Shown piece after piece: positions 1-8,377 of a DNA stretch of 64,000 bases. Made by a program: the position numbers and the translations under genes. Numbering within the stretch: the first letter of the stretch is position 1; each line of letters begins with the position of its first letter. This DNA comes from Oecophyllibacter saccharovorans. GTDB taxonomy: Bacteria > Pseudomonadota > Alphaproteobacteria > Acetobacterales > Acetobacteraceae. The notes under the pieces are model-generated. The model had not been told where the DNA came from, made no database searches, and was given only the letters and a program-made list of their open reading frames with translations. The DNA lies in assembly GCF_006542375.1 (NCBI RefSeq), contig NZ_CP038143.1:248001-312000 (forward strand), written 5' to 3'.

Positions 1-1
1 G

Positions 2-778
2 GCGTCAGGCGTGTTGCTGGCCGAAGAACACCAGATGATTCAGAATGTCATGGCTCTGCAGACGCGCTCTGTCACCTCGGCCATGACGCCCCGTGATGAA
101 ATCGTTTACCTGGACCTGCAGGAAAGCCTCGAGAGCCAGCGTGACAAGGTGCAGGCCAAGCCGTATTCGCGTTACCCCCTCTGTGAAGGCGGGCTCGACC
201 GGGTGATCGGCTCCATCCGCGCTGAAGATGTGCTGGTTGCGGTAGTAGATGAGCCCTCTGTGCTGACTTCCGCCCCCCAGCCCGCCCGCAACCAGATCTT
301 CAAGCGGCGGCGCAACGTGCTCTCCCTGCCGGACACGCTCAACCTGTGGGAAACCCTGGCGCAATTCGACACGCACGGGGCCGGTTTCGCGCTCATCATC
401 AATGAATACGGGCTGGTCGTGGGTCTCATCACCTACAAGGACATCATGGGGGCCCTGATGGACGGGCTGGCCAATCCATTTGAGGAGCAGGCCATCGTCA
501 AGCGTGATGATCATTCCTGGCTGATCGACGGGGCAGCTCCTATCGGCGACGTCATCCGCGATCTTGAAATGCCCCTACACAATGAAACCGCCCATTTCGA
601 CACCATTGGTGGGTTCGTCACCAATCGTCTGCGCCGCATGGCACGCAAAGCCGACCGGGTCGAGGTATCAGGGTTCCGCTTTGAGGTGGTGGATGTGGAG
701 GGATTCCGGATCAACCAGCTTCTGGTGACAAAAATGGGGGAACAGACCAGAAAAAACAGGCGCCTTCCCCTGCCCTGA
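2..778 (+). CDS. CBS-pair / CorC-HlyC domain protein (hemolysin family), 5' truncated
   Basis: The reading frame is open from the window edge, so the N-terminal part, normally a membrane domain in this family, lies outside. What is visible is a pair of CBS domains (opening with the family phrase SAMTPRDEIVYLD) and a C-terminal CorC_HlyC domain containing TIGGFVTNRLRRMARKADRVEV. Proteins of this type (CNNM/CorC or TerC-CBS-CorC) are inner-membrane proteins linked to divalent cation or polyamine handling, with CBS domains as nucleotide sensors. Which membrane domain is attached cannot be seen, so no specific substrate is proposed. It runs in the same direction as the nicotinamidase gene, 27 bases ahead of it. 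Confidence 0.85.
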   Translation, partial: ASGVLLAEEHQMIQNVMALQTRSVTSAMTPRDEIVYLDLQESLESQRDKVQAKPYSRYPLCEGGLDRVIGSIRAEDVLVAVVDEPSVLTSAPQPARNQIFKRRRNVLSLPDTLNLWETLAQFDTHGAGFALIINEYGLVVGLITYKDIMGALMDGLANPFEEQAIVKRDDHSWLIDGAAPIGDVIRDLEMPLHNETAHFDTIGGFVTNRLRRMARKADRVEVSGFRFEVVDVEGFRINQLLVTKMGEQTRKNRRLPLP

Positions 779-805
779 AGCCCGCTTTCCCGGAGCCAAC
801 CCATC

Positions 806-1411
806 ATGGTCCAAAATCCTCCCGTCCCGGCCCATTGGAAAGGTTTCCAGCCCCAACCGGGGGATGCGCTGCTCATCGTCGACATGCAGGCAGATTTCAT
901 GCCAGGCGGTGCCTTGGCCGTGCCGGAAGCCGACCGGCTCATCAAACCCATCAGCCGCATGGCAAAGAATTTCGCAACTGTCATCGCAACGCGTGACTGG
1001 CACCCAGACGATCATTGCTCCTTCACCGCTGAAGGCGGCCAATGGCCTGTACATGCCCGCGCCGGCAGCCCGGGCGCCGCTTTCGCGCCAGGCCTGGTTC
1101 TGCCGCCCCGCACGCTTATCTGGTCCAAAGGATCAGAAAAAACGGCAGAGGCTTATTCAGTTTTTCAGGATGAAAACGGCCAGGCCTCGGGATTTGCGGA
1201 CAAGCTGGCTGACTATGCCCCCAAGCGCCTTTTCATCTGCGGCGTGGCGCTTGAATACTGCGTGCAGGCCTGCGCGCTGGACGCGCTGAAAGCAGGCGCC
1301 AAGGCCGGCTACAAGGTCTGCCTCTTTCCCCAGCTCTGTGGCAGCCTGCATCCCCCAGCATTGCCCCTGGCCCGACTGGAAAGGGCCGGCGTCGTGCTTT
1401 ATCGCGTCTGA
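806..1411 (+). CDS. pncA: Nicotinamidase
   Basis: Cysteine hydrolase that converts nicotinamide to nicotinate for NAD salvage in the cytoplasm. The isochorismatase-like fold is shown by the start of strand 1 with the catalytic Asp (ALLIVDMQADF, Asp26), the metal-binding segment TRDWHPDDHCSF (D..H..H pattern), a Lys in IWSKGSEK, and the nucleophile Cys at about residue 152 in GVALEYCVQACALDAL. These match the Asp-Lys-Cys triad plus metal site of PncA. At 201 residues it has the normal family length. The 3' end overlaps the convergent glycoside hydrolase gene by 13 bases. A related amidohydrolase is possible but the metal motif favours PncA. Confidence 0.88.
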   Translation: MVQNPPVPAHWKGFQPQPGDALLIVDMQADFMPGGALAVPEADRLIKPISRMAKNFATVIATRDWHPDDHCSFTAEGGQWPVHARAGSPGAAFAPGLVLPPRTLIWSKGSEKTAEAYSVFQDENGQASGFADKLADYAPKRLFICGVALEYCVQACALDALKAGAKAGYKVCLFPQLCGSLHPPALPLARLERAGVVLYRV

Positions 1412-2934
1412 TCCAGCCAGCCACCCTGGAAGCCTGCTTTCTTCAAGGCTGCCTGAATGACGGGATTGCGCTTCATGACGTTCCAGACGAAACCGTTCCG
1501 CCAGTTTGCAATCATCAGCAGAATGGGTCCCTGATCGATGCCAATCTGCTGAGGATCGGCCCAGAAACCTTCAGGCGTGACGTAACTTGGATTGAAAGCA
1601 TCCACAAAGCCGTAACGGTTGTAGATCCGCTTGCCATAATGCGCTTTCATATCTTCAAGTGTCGGCAGTGCGATCTCCGGAGCAAAGGCGATTGACCCCC
1701 CTGCAGCTGTCGGGGCGATCGTGCCATCATCACTGACGTAATCAGCGCCGGCACCACGTGCGTTATAGGCCATGAAGTGGCGTTGCACCCCATCCACCCA
1801 CCGGGTGCCCTCCCCTGGTCCATCACTGGCTGTCAGGCCCCAGAGCGTGGCGCCGTAATCTTTCCAGTGACCGGGATTTCTGCGGGCATAGGCCAGCTGG
1901 GCATAAGCTGCCTTTCGCCCGTTGGAGAAATAGTCATTGTGGTGCTGGCGGTTGAAGTCGTCCTGCAGGTCGCGAAAATCAATCCAGGATTCGGAATACT
2001 GGTGACCGAACAGCGGGGCGAAGTTCAGGAACTCATGGCCTTCAAACGTTTTCCACTGCCCTGCGAAAGTGGCCGTCCAGGCCTGCCAGGTGGAAGCAGG
2101 CAGAGGATGGGTCGGCGAGCCCAGCGCAAGCAGATAGAGAATCAGTCCTTCATTGTACCCGCGCCATTCACTGCTCAGGAAATGAGAGGTGGGCGTGGGT
2201 GACCAGCCCATGTTCAGCAATGGTGGGTGCGGCTCCATCCACGGCCAGTCCACACGCCCGTACAGTGCCGCAGCAGTCCGACGGATTTCCTGCTCCTGCG
2301 CGTTTTCCTGATCAAAATAGGATTGGGAAAACAGCACGCCGACCATCAGCAAGGCAGTGTCGACGCTCGACAGCTCTGACCAGTCCGCAAAACGCAAACC
2401 CGTATGCGGATTGAGGAAATGATAGAAAAACCCCCTGTAGCCGGCCGCCCCGAGAGCTGAGTCGTTCTGGGGCAAGGCAAGCAGAAAGCGCAGCGTGCGC
2501 AACGTGCGCTCGGCCGCCTGCTGGCGGGTGATATATCCCTGATCAACGCCGATCCCGTAAGCCGTCAGCCCGAAGCCGACCGAAGCAATGCTGGCCGCCC
2601 CCTCCGGCAGGGGCGCGCGGTCGGGGATCAGACCGTTTTCAGGATTAGCCGTTTCCCAGAACCAGTCGAACGTCCGTCGTTCCAGATCTTCGACAAAAGC
2701 CCGGTCTGCTGGTGCCAGATCACTGAATTTCGCCGGGCCCTTCCCTGGAGCCAGCGGCTGTGTCTGCGCTTGTGGCGGCGCCTGATCCTGGGCGCGAGCG
2801 TTACTGCCAGGATAAAGCACCAGGAAAGCGGCTGCCAACCCGGCCGTTCCACGCAGGAGAACGTTCCTGACCCTGGCGAGAGTGCGTATATGTGGCGCAG
2901 CAGAAGGAAGGCTGATTACGGAAGATGGGGCCAT
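1399..2934 (-). CDS. Glycoamylase-domain glycoside hydrolase, exported
   Basis: A 511-residue protein with a hydrophobic N-terminal segment (LLRGTAGLAAAFLVLY) ending in NARAQ, which fits a signal peptide into the periplasm. The rest matches the glycoamylase-like family (PF10091, related to GH144 beta-1,2-glucanases), starting with LERRTFDWFWETANPENG and running through GFGLTAYGIGVDQGYI, YSESWIDFRDLQDD and the late GPILLMIANWRNGF. Known members act on beta-1,2- or other glucans; the substrate here is not visible. It starts only 15 bases after the stop of the C39-ABC exporter gene, so it is almost certainly in the exporter operon. That placement is unusual for a glucan hydrolase. Confidence 0.85.
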   Translation of the reverse strand: MAPSSVISLPSAAPHIRTLARVRNVLLRGTAGLAAAFLVLYPGSNARAQDQAPPQAQTQPLAPGKGPAKFSDLAPADRAFVEDLERRTFDWFWETANPENGLIPDRAPLPEGAASIASVGFGLTAYGIGVDQGYITRQQAAERTLRTLRFLLALPQNDSALGAAGYRGFFYHFLNPHTGLRFADWSELSSVDTALLMVGVLFSQSYFDQENAQEQEIRRTAAALYGRVDWPWMEPHPPLLNMGWSPTPTSHFLSSEWRGYNEGLILYLLALGSPTHPLPASTWQAWTATFAGQWKTFEGHEFLNFAPLFGHQYSESWIDFRDLQDDFNRQHHNDYFSNGRKAAYAQLAYARRNPGHWKDYGATLWGLTASDGPGEGTRWVDGVQRHFMAYNARGAGADYVSDDGTIAPTAAGGSIAFAPEIALPTLEDMKAHYGKRIYNRYGFVDAFNPSYVTPEGFWADPQQIGIDQGPILLMIANWRNGFVWNVMKRNPVIQAALKKAGFQGGWLDQTR

Positions 2935-2949
2935 GATAAATCCTGACGG

Positions 2950-5226
2950 TTATGCCGGACTGCCAGACAGACCGCCGGCAGTGGGGCCAGGAGCGGAAGG
3001 CGCCTGAGGCGACGGCGCGCCTCCGGCAGGCGGCCGGGGGCCATTAGTGCCAGGCTGGGCAGCAGCCCCACCGCCGACAAGCGCCCCCAGATTCAGGCGC
3101 ACAGAAGCATTTTCAATCGTTTCCAGACGATGGGCCACAATAACGCGCGTGATCTTGAGTTCATCAAGAAAGGCCGAAATCTTTCTCTCACGCTCTGAAT
3201 CCAGATTACTGGTCGCCTCGTCAAGAAACAGAATTTTGGGCCGCCGGTAAAGGGCACGGGCCAGGATCATGCGTTGGCGCTGCCCGCCTGAAAGTGTGCT
3301 TCCCATCTCGCCCACCAGGGTCTCAAAGCCCATGGGCATGCGTTTGATGTCGTCGAGAATCTGGGCGTTCTTGGCACATTCCTCCACCCAGGGCATGTCG
3401 ATATTGTCTGCAAAGCCGGCAATGTTTTCAGCAATGCTGCCCGAAAGCAGGATATCATCCTGCAGGACGCCTGCGATCTGGCTGCGATAGGCCTCGATGT
3501 TATTGGGACCCAGGGCCTGGCCGTTCCAGTAGATTTCCCCCTCTTCCGGATGGCTCATCCCCATGAGGATGGAAAGCAGGGTGGATTTGCCGCATCCGGA
3601 AGGACCGGTGATCGCCAGGCTCTCGCCGGCTTCGATGGTCAGGTTGAGATCCTTGAATACCCAGGAATCTTCCTTGCCGTAACGATAGCCAAGATTGCGG
3701 CATTCCAGCAGGGGCACCCCTTCCACTTCAGGCGGCGGTCCCTGGGGCAGCAGCTTCATGCCTGAAGTGCCATCAGGACCGGCCGGTCCGTCAGAGGGCA
3801 CCAGGTCAACTTCCCCTTCATTGGTTTCGGATTTCGCCAGCGCGATATCGGACAGGCGGTCCGTATGCACTTTGAGGTTGCGGATCTTGAAGGCAGCGGA
3901 AATAAGATTGCCCAGACGGCTGGAAAACTGGTCACGGTAGCTGAGAAAGGCCACCAGAACACCCACGGTCATGCTGCCGTCAAGGACCATGTTTGCCCCC
4001 AGGATCAGCATCAGCAACCGGTCAAAACCGAAGATGATATCATTGGCGCGCGAGAAGATCAGATCGTAGCGCTGGATCTTGAACTTGGCGTTGATGCTGT
4101 CAATCAGCTTGTTGACCCAGCCGACCTTCCGCTTTTCCTCAAGACCGAGCAGCTTGATGCTGCGAATGCCGCGGAGGGTCTCAAGGAACTGGCCCTGGCG
4201 CGCGGCGTCATGGACGAGGACTTCCTGCGACATTTCCCGGTAGGGGCCGTAATAGATCACACGGACCAGGATATCGATCAGCGAGGATGCCCCCACGACC
4301 AAGGCAAGCCACTGACCGTAGATGATGATCATCACCAGCATGCCGACCGCCATCAGCCCGTCCATGATGACCTGCACCACATCAGTGGTGAAGGCCTGCT
4401 GAATGGCGCCCAGGCTTCCGAAACGCGACAGGATGTCACCCGCGCCACGCTTGCTGAAATAATCCTGCGGCAGGCCGAGCAGATGACTGAGCAGGCTGAC
4501 ATTCCATTGAATGGAGATCCGCGTGGACATGAGCATGACTGTCCAGGAGCGGAAGGTGGAGATAACCGCCTGCACGAGCAGCAGAATCCCCATGCCGACA
4601 GCGATCGTCCACAGCAGGGAATGATCGCTTGTCGTCAGCACTTCATCAATGATGACCTGCGAAAGCATCGGGTTGATGAGGGCGATGACCTCCAGCCCCA
4701 GCGACAGAGCGCCCAGCGCCAGCAGCGTGCCCTTCAGAGCGCCCACATGGCGGAACATGTCGCGGATACTCAGCAGATGGCGGTCATCGCGCTTCTCGAA
4801 TTTCGCCGTCGGCGTCAGCTCCAGCGCCACACCGGTGAAATGCTTGGAGACCTCGGGATAGGTCAGCTTGCGCGGCCCCTGCCCCGGATCAATGATCTCG
4901 ACGTATTTGTCGCCCGCTTTCACCAGCACGACGAAGTGATTGAAGTCCCAGTGCAGGATGCAGGGCACGCTCAGCTTGCTCAGGGAGTCCAGATCAAGCT
5001 TGAGCGGACGCGCCTGCAGATCAAAGCGCCCAGCCAGATGAATGAGCGTGCGCAGTGTCAGCCCGGAGCCTGAAAGCCCGGCCTGTCGACGCAGGGTGGA
5101 GATATCTATCAGATGGCCATGCGCATTGAGGATCATGGCCAGGCAGGCCAGGCCGCATTCAGCATTTTCCGACTGCAGGATGGTCGGAATCTTCTTGCGG
5201 AAGCTGGTAACGATCGGCTTGAGCAT
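2950..5226 (-). CDS. Peptidase-C39 ABC exporter (PCAT), bacteriocin processing and export
   Basis: A 758-residue inner-membrane exporter that should remove double-glycine leaders and export the mature peptide. An N-terminal C39 peptidase domain (about residues 10-140) has a complete active site: Gln18 and Cys24 in QSENAECGLACLAM, His97 in HWDFNHFVVL and Asp113 in IIDPGQG. Six transmembrane segments follow (about 165-440), then an ATPase with Walker A GPSGCGKST (near 542), signature LSGGQRQR (near 647), Walker B ILFLDEATS and the H-loop VIVAHR. The last 45 residues are a Pro/Gly/Ala-rich tail not typical of the family. The start codon overlaps the HlyD stop by one base (TGATG), so translation is coupled. 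The likely substrates are the two leader peptides near 11.1-11.8 kb. Confidence 0.95.
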   Translation of the reverse strand: MLKPIVTSFRKKIPTILQSENAECGLACLAMILNAHGHLIDISTLRRQAGLSGSGLTLRTLIHLAGRFDLQARPLKLDLDSLSKLSVPCILHWDFNHFVVLVKAGDKYVEIIDPGQGPRKLTYPEVSKHFTGVALELTPTAKFEKRDDRHLLSIRDMFRHVGALKGTLLALGALSLGLEVIALINPMLSQVIIDEVLTTSDHSLLWTIAVGMGILLLVQAVISTFRSWTVMLMSTRISIQWNVSLLSHLLGLPQDYFSKRGAGDILSRFGSLGAIQQAFTTDVVQVIMDGLMAVGMLVMIIIYGQWLALVVGASSLIDILVRVIYYGPYREMSQEVLVHDAARQGQFLETLRGIRSIKLLGLEEKRKVGWVNKLIDSINAKFKIQRYDLIFSRANDIIFGFDRLLMLILGANMVLDGSMTVGVLVAFLSYRDQFSSRLGNLISAAFKIRNLKVHTDRLSDIALAKSETNEGEVDLVPSDGPAGPDGTSGMKLLPQGPPPEVEGVPLLECRNLGYRYGKEDSWVFKDLNLTIEAGESLAITGPSGCGKSTLLSILMGMSHPEEGEIYWNGQALGPNNIEAYRSQIAGVLQDDILLSGSIAENIAGFADNIDMPWVEECAKNAQILDDIKRMPMGFETLVGEMGSTLSGGQRQRMILARALYRRPKILFLDEATSNLDSERERKISAFLDELKITRVIVAHRLETIENASVRLNLGALVGGGAAAQPGTNGPRPPAGGAPSPQAPSAPGPTAGGLSGSPA

Positions 5227-6524
5227 CAGTGACGTTTCCCTGACAGCGAGATGACGTCATCAGCCATCGAAATGATCGGATCGAACAGCCACTGATAAAG
5301 CTTGCGACGGTCAGTGGCGATGTCAGCCTCAACAGCCATGCCGGGTTGCAGGCGCTCCTTCTTGCCATAGGCACGGACGAAATCCTGGTCCGGCAGCACG
5401 CGCACGCGGTAGACATCCTGCGGGGGATGCTGAGCCGCTGCCCCCTTGCCCTGGGGGGCCACCGAGCCTGCCTGATCAGGCATGGGGGCGCGCGTCACTT
5501 CAGTGACCGTGCCCTTGTAGAGGCCGAATTTCTGATAAGGAAACGGCGCGAATTTCAGCAGCACCCGCTGACCCGGCCGCAGGAAGCCGATGGCATGGCT
5601 GTCGACATAGAGTTCCGCCTGGAGAGTAGCGTTGTCGGGCAGCAGCGTGGCCATGGGCTGGCCTACCGATACGCGCTGACCCACATAAGTGCGGATACCG
5701 TCAATCACGCCTGCAACAGGAGCGACGATCAGCGTTTCCGCCTGGCCGCGTGCCTGGGTGATCTGGCGGTTGAGATCAGCCAGGCGTACGTCAATGTCGG
5801 TCACGTCCTCCTGGACCTTATAGGGATGCCGGTCGATTTTATACTGCAGGTCATTGATCTGACCGCCCGTCTCCACCATTGAGCGCAGGGTCTGGGAATG
5901 GGTGTTCATGAACTGCACGTAAGAGAAAAGCTGGCTCTGGAACTGCCCTTCCGAGACCAGATGCATGCCGATGGCTGTGCGCATCTCCTGCATGGCATGT
6001 TCGATCAGCGGCAGGGAGGTGTTGTCACGCTGGATCTGGGTGCCAAGCATCTCCCGCTGCTTCTGGAGCGTGACGAGTTCCTGTTTGAAGGAGGCCAGCT
6101 CTATCGGTGCGTCCGTCAGCAGAAGCTTGCGGCGCGCGGTCAGGAAATCGCGCTCATTCAGAAGGTGAAGCAGGGCCTGCTTGCCCGTCGGGCCGGCTGA
6201 AGACCAGCTTTCCACATCGACCGTATAAAGGGCCTGGCCGGCGTGAACGCTCATGCCTTCCTTGATATGAGCCGTAGTGACCACACCAGCCTGGTCGGCG
6301 GTGATCACGACCAACCCGCCTGGCGGCATCAGCTGGCCGGTGGCATGGACGCGACGGGTATAGCTGCCGAAAATAACATAGATGATCACGCCGAGAACCA
6401 GCGCCATCGTGCACCAGGCGGCGATCTTGCCTGATACCGGCTCGATCTCCAGGGTATCGCCGATCCAGGCTTCCTGTCGCCATTTCAGAGCTTCCGTACG
6501 AAAGAGCGGTTGCCCGTTTGCCAT
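5226..6524 (-). CDS. HlyD-family membrane fusion protein (CvaA-like adaptor)
   Basis: Periplasmic adaptor joining the inner-membrane ABC exporter to TolC. A short cytoplasmic N-terminus is followed by one membrane anchor (about residues 38-60, ALVLGVIIYVIFGSY), a lipoyl/barrel-sandwich half (GGLVVITADQAGVV), long helical hairpin segments and the closing half VAPVAGVIDGIRTYVGQRV, then the beta-barrel domain. At 432 residues it has the usual size of CvaA-type adaptors. A ribosome site GGAAAGG lies just upstream of the ATG. It is the first gene of the minus-strand export operon and is divergent from the TolC gene, with which it should assemble. Confidence 0.93.
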   Translation of the reverse strand: MANGQPLFRTEALKWRQEAWIGDTLEIEPVSGKIAAWCTMALVLGVIIYVIFGSYTRRVHATGQLMPPGGLVVITADQAGVVTTAHIKEGMSVHAGQALYTVDVESWSSAGPTGKQALLHLLNERDFLTARRKLLLTDAPIELASFKQELVTLQKQREMLGTQIQRDNTSLPLIEHAMQEMRTAIGMHLVSEGQFQSQLFSYVQFMNTHSQTLRSMVETGGQINDLQYKIDRHPYKVQEDVTDIDVRLADLNRQITQARGQAETLIVAPVAGVIDGIRTYVGQRVSVGQPMATLLPDNATLQAELYVDSHAIGFLRPGQRVLLKFAPFPYQKFGLYKGTVTEVTRAPMPDQAGSVAPQGKGAAAQHPPQDVYRVRVLPDQDFVRAYGKKERLQPGMAVEADIATDRRKLYQWLFDPIISMADDVISLSGKRH

Positions 6525-6694
6525 GCTTTACCTTTCCAGCGTATTTTGAGACACGTTTACCATCAAGAGGCACTCCCCTGACAGCCATCCCGCCAGAATT
6601 TTCGGACCGGGTCTTCATTTACCTTAAAATCAATAATTCGTATACCAGTATATATGTATGATTTTAACTTCCTGAGAGAGTCGAAGAGACCTTG

Positions 6695-8101
6695 ATGAGC
6701 AGAAAAGTCCTTTTTTCCACCCTGACCGTAGCGGCCTGCCTCCCGCATCTCGCGAGTGCTGCGCCTGTGCCGGTTATAAGGAAACAGATTGACCTGCGAC
6801 AGGCGCTCATATCGGCTTATCAGACCAATCCCGAGCTTCTGCGCCAGCGCGCCCTGCTGCGGCAGACGGATGAAGGCGTCTCACAGGCGCATTCAGGCTG
6901 GCGCCCCACGATCACCGGCAATGCCACGGCTGATTATAACCAGACGAATTACGTCTCGCACATCGCAAGCCCCCTTTCAGGAAAAAACTTCCGCTATACC
7001 CAGCGTTTTGCAGCGCCTGGCTACAATACCGGCGTGACGGTTTCCGAGCCCATCTTTCAGGGGGGCAAGACCGTTGCCTCGACCCGCAAGGCCGTCAATC
7101 AGGTCTATGCCGGGCGCGCGCAACTGATCAACACCGAACAGCAGGTGTTCCTGGAAACGGTGCAGGCTTACGTGAATCTTCTGCGCAGCCGCCAGCTGCT
7201 GGAACTCAACCGCCAGAATGAGATCACCCTGGCCAAGCAGGCCCAGCTGGCAGAAGAACAGTTTCAGTACAACCAGAACACACGCACGGACGTGCTGCAG
7301 GCCAGGTCCCAGCACAAAAGCGCACAGGCCGACACCCTGCAGGCCCAAAGCGATTACGCCATTGCCAAAAGCCAGTTCCAGAAGGTCGTGGGGTTTATGC
7401 CGCCTGACAATGTGGTGCCCGCCCGGCCCCTGGCTCTGCCCCTGCGCAGTTCGCAGGAAGCGGAAATGCTCGCCCTGACGCAGAACCCCAATATGATCGG
7501 CGCCAAATATGCGCTGGAGGCGGAAAAGGCCAATCTGAAGGTCGCCTTCTCCGCGCTGCTACCCAAGATTTCCATGCAGGGAAGCTACAATTACGGCGTC
7601 AACCAGGATTCGTCGAAATTTACCCAGGACAGTGAATACGTCGCCATCCAGGCCAATCTGCCCATTTATCAGGGCGGCGCTGAATATTCCCAGATCCGTG
7701 CTGCACGACAGGGAATCAGCGCAGCGCAGCAGGCCCTGGCCGAGCAGAGGCGCGATGTCATCCAGAGCACGGTTGCGGCCTGGCAGAAATTTGCGGCCGA
7801 TACTTCCAAATATGTCGATAACCAGAAATCCGTGCTGCTTGGCGAAGCGGCTTTCAAGTCCATTCAGCAGCAGGAGCTGCTAGGCGTGCGCACCACCTTT
7901 GAAGTGCTGCAGCAGCAGCAGATTCTCTTTGGCCAGCAACGTGCCTTGATCCAGAACCACGCTGATCTGGTCATCGATTCCTATGCGCTTGCTGCCCAGA
8001 TCGGCCAGCTTACGGCTGAAGGCCTGAAGCTCCAGACCCCCCTTTACAATCCGCGTGCCAATTACGACCGGGTGAAATGGAAGATGATCGGCACCCGCTG
8101 A
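6695..8101 (+). CDS. TolC-family outer-membrane efflux protein
   Basis: Outer-membrane channel of a type I secretion complex. It begins with a signal peptide (TLTVAACLPHLASAAP) and contains the two repeats of the TolC fold, for example QIDLRQALISAYQTNPELLRQRALL and VSEPIFQGGKTVASTRKAVNQV, then the second repeat NLPIYQGGAEYSQIRAARQG and a terminal LGVRTTFEVLQQQQ. The ATG at 6695 is preferred over an in-frame TTG immediately upstream because the purine-rich stretch GAGAGAGTCGAAGAGA precedes it. It is divergent from the HlyD/ABC operon with a 170-base AT-rich promoter region between them, so the three components are probably co-regulated. Confidence 0.93.
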   Translation: MSRKVLFSTLTVAACLPHLASAAPVPVIRKQIDLRQALISAYQTNPELLRQRALLRQTDEGVSQAHSGWRPTITGNATADYNQTNYVSHIASPLSGKNFRYTQRFAAPGYNTGVTVSEPIFQGGKTVASTRKAVNQVYAGRAQLINTEQQVFLETVQAYVNLLRSRQLLELNRQNEITLAKQAQLAEEQFQYNQNTRTDVLQARSQHKSAQADTLQAQSDYAIAKSQFQKVVGFMPPDNVVPARPLALPLRSSQEAEMLALTQNPNMIGAKYALEAEKANLKVAFSALLPKISMQGSYNYGVNQDSSKFTQDSEYVAIQANLPIYQGGAEYSQIRAARQGISAAQQALAEQRRDVIQSTVAAWQKFAADTSKYVDNQKSVLLGEAAFKSIQQQELLGVRTTFEVLQQQQILFGQQRALIQNHADLVIDSYALAAQIGQLTAEGLKLQTPLYNPRANYDRVKWKMIGTR

Positions 8102-8178
8102 GCCGTGCTGAGGCCTGGGCTTTGAAGCCAGAGCCAACCAACGCCTGAAGTGACTCTGAAAAGACGGCCCTTCCCCCT

Positions 8179-8222
8179 CCTGATTAGTTGAGTCTTTTTC
8201 TTAAAGACGACCACCAATCAGG
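8179..8222 (+). terminator. Nested inverted repeat downstream of tolC-type gene
   Basis: CCTGATT (8179-8185) pairs with AATCAGG (8216-8222), and inside it GTCTTT (8192-8197) pairs with AAAGAC (8203-8208) around a 5-base loop. It begins 78 bases after the TolC stop. The inner stem has T-rich sequence in its loop but there is no clean T-run after the outer stem, so termination is plausible, not certain. Confidence 0.4.
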
Positions 8223-8268
8223 TTCCGCACGCCAAAGCCGTCTTGCGCACCACGTCCCCGCAAAGAAA

Positions 8269-8300
8269 ACACCCCGTGCCTTTTAAAAGGCACGGGGTGT
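8269..8300 (-). terminator. Strong terminator for the Hint-protein gene
   Basis: A perfect 32-base palindrome (ACACCCCGTGCCTTTT and its complement) lies 78 bases downstream of the Hint gene stop. Read on the minus strand it is followed by TTTTCTTT, which is the expected uridine tract. On the plus strand there is no comparable T-run, so it mainly serves the minus-strand gene, though it may also block read-through from tolC. Confidence 0.8.
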
Positions 8301-8377
8301 CTCATCTCTCTTACTTTCTTCTCACAAACACCCAATCCTGCAGGATGGCCCTAAGGCCGCCCTGCAGGTTATCGGTG

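Noticed and set aside
3865-5073. 402-codon frame opposite the C39-ABC exporter gene
   Set aside because: His/Gln-rich antisense shadow of a well-supported gene with all family motifs on the other strand.
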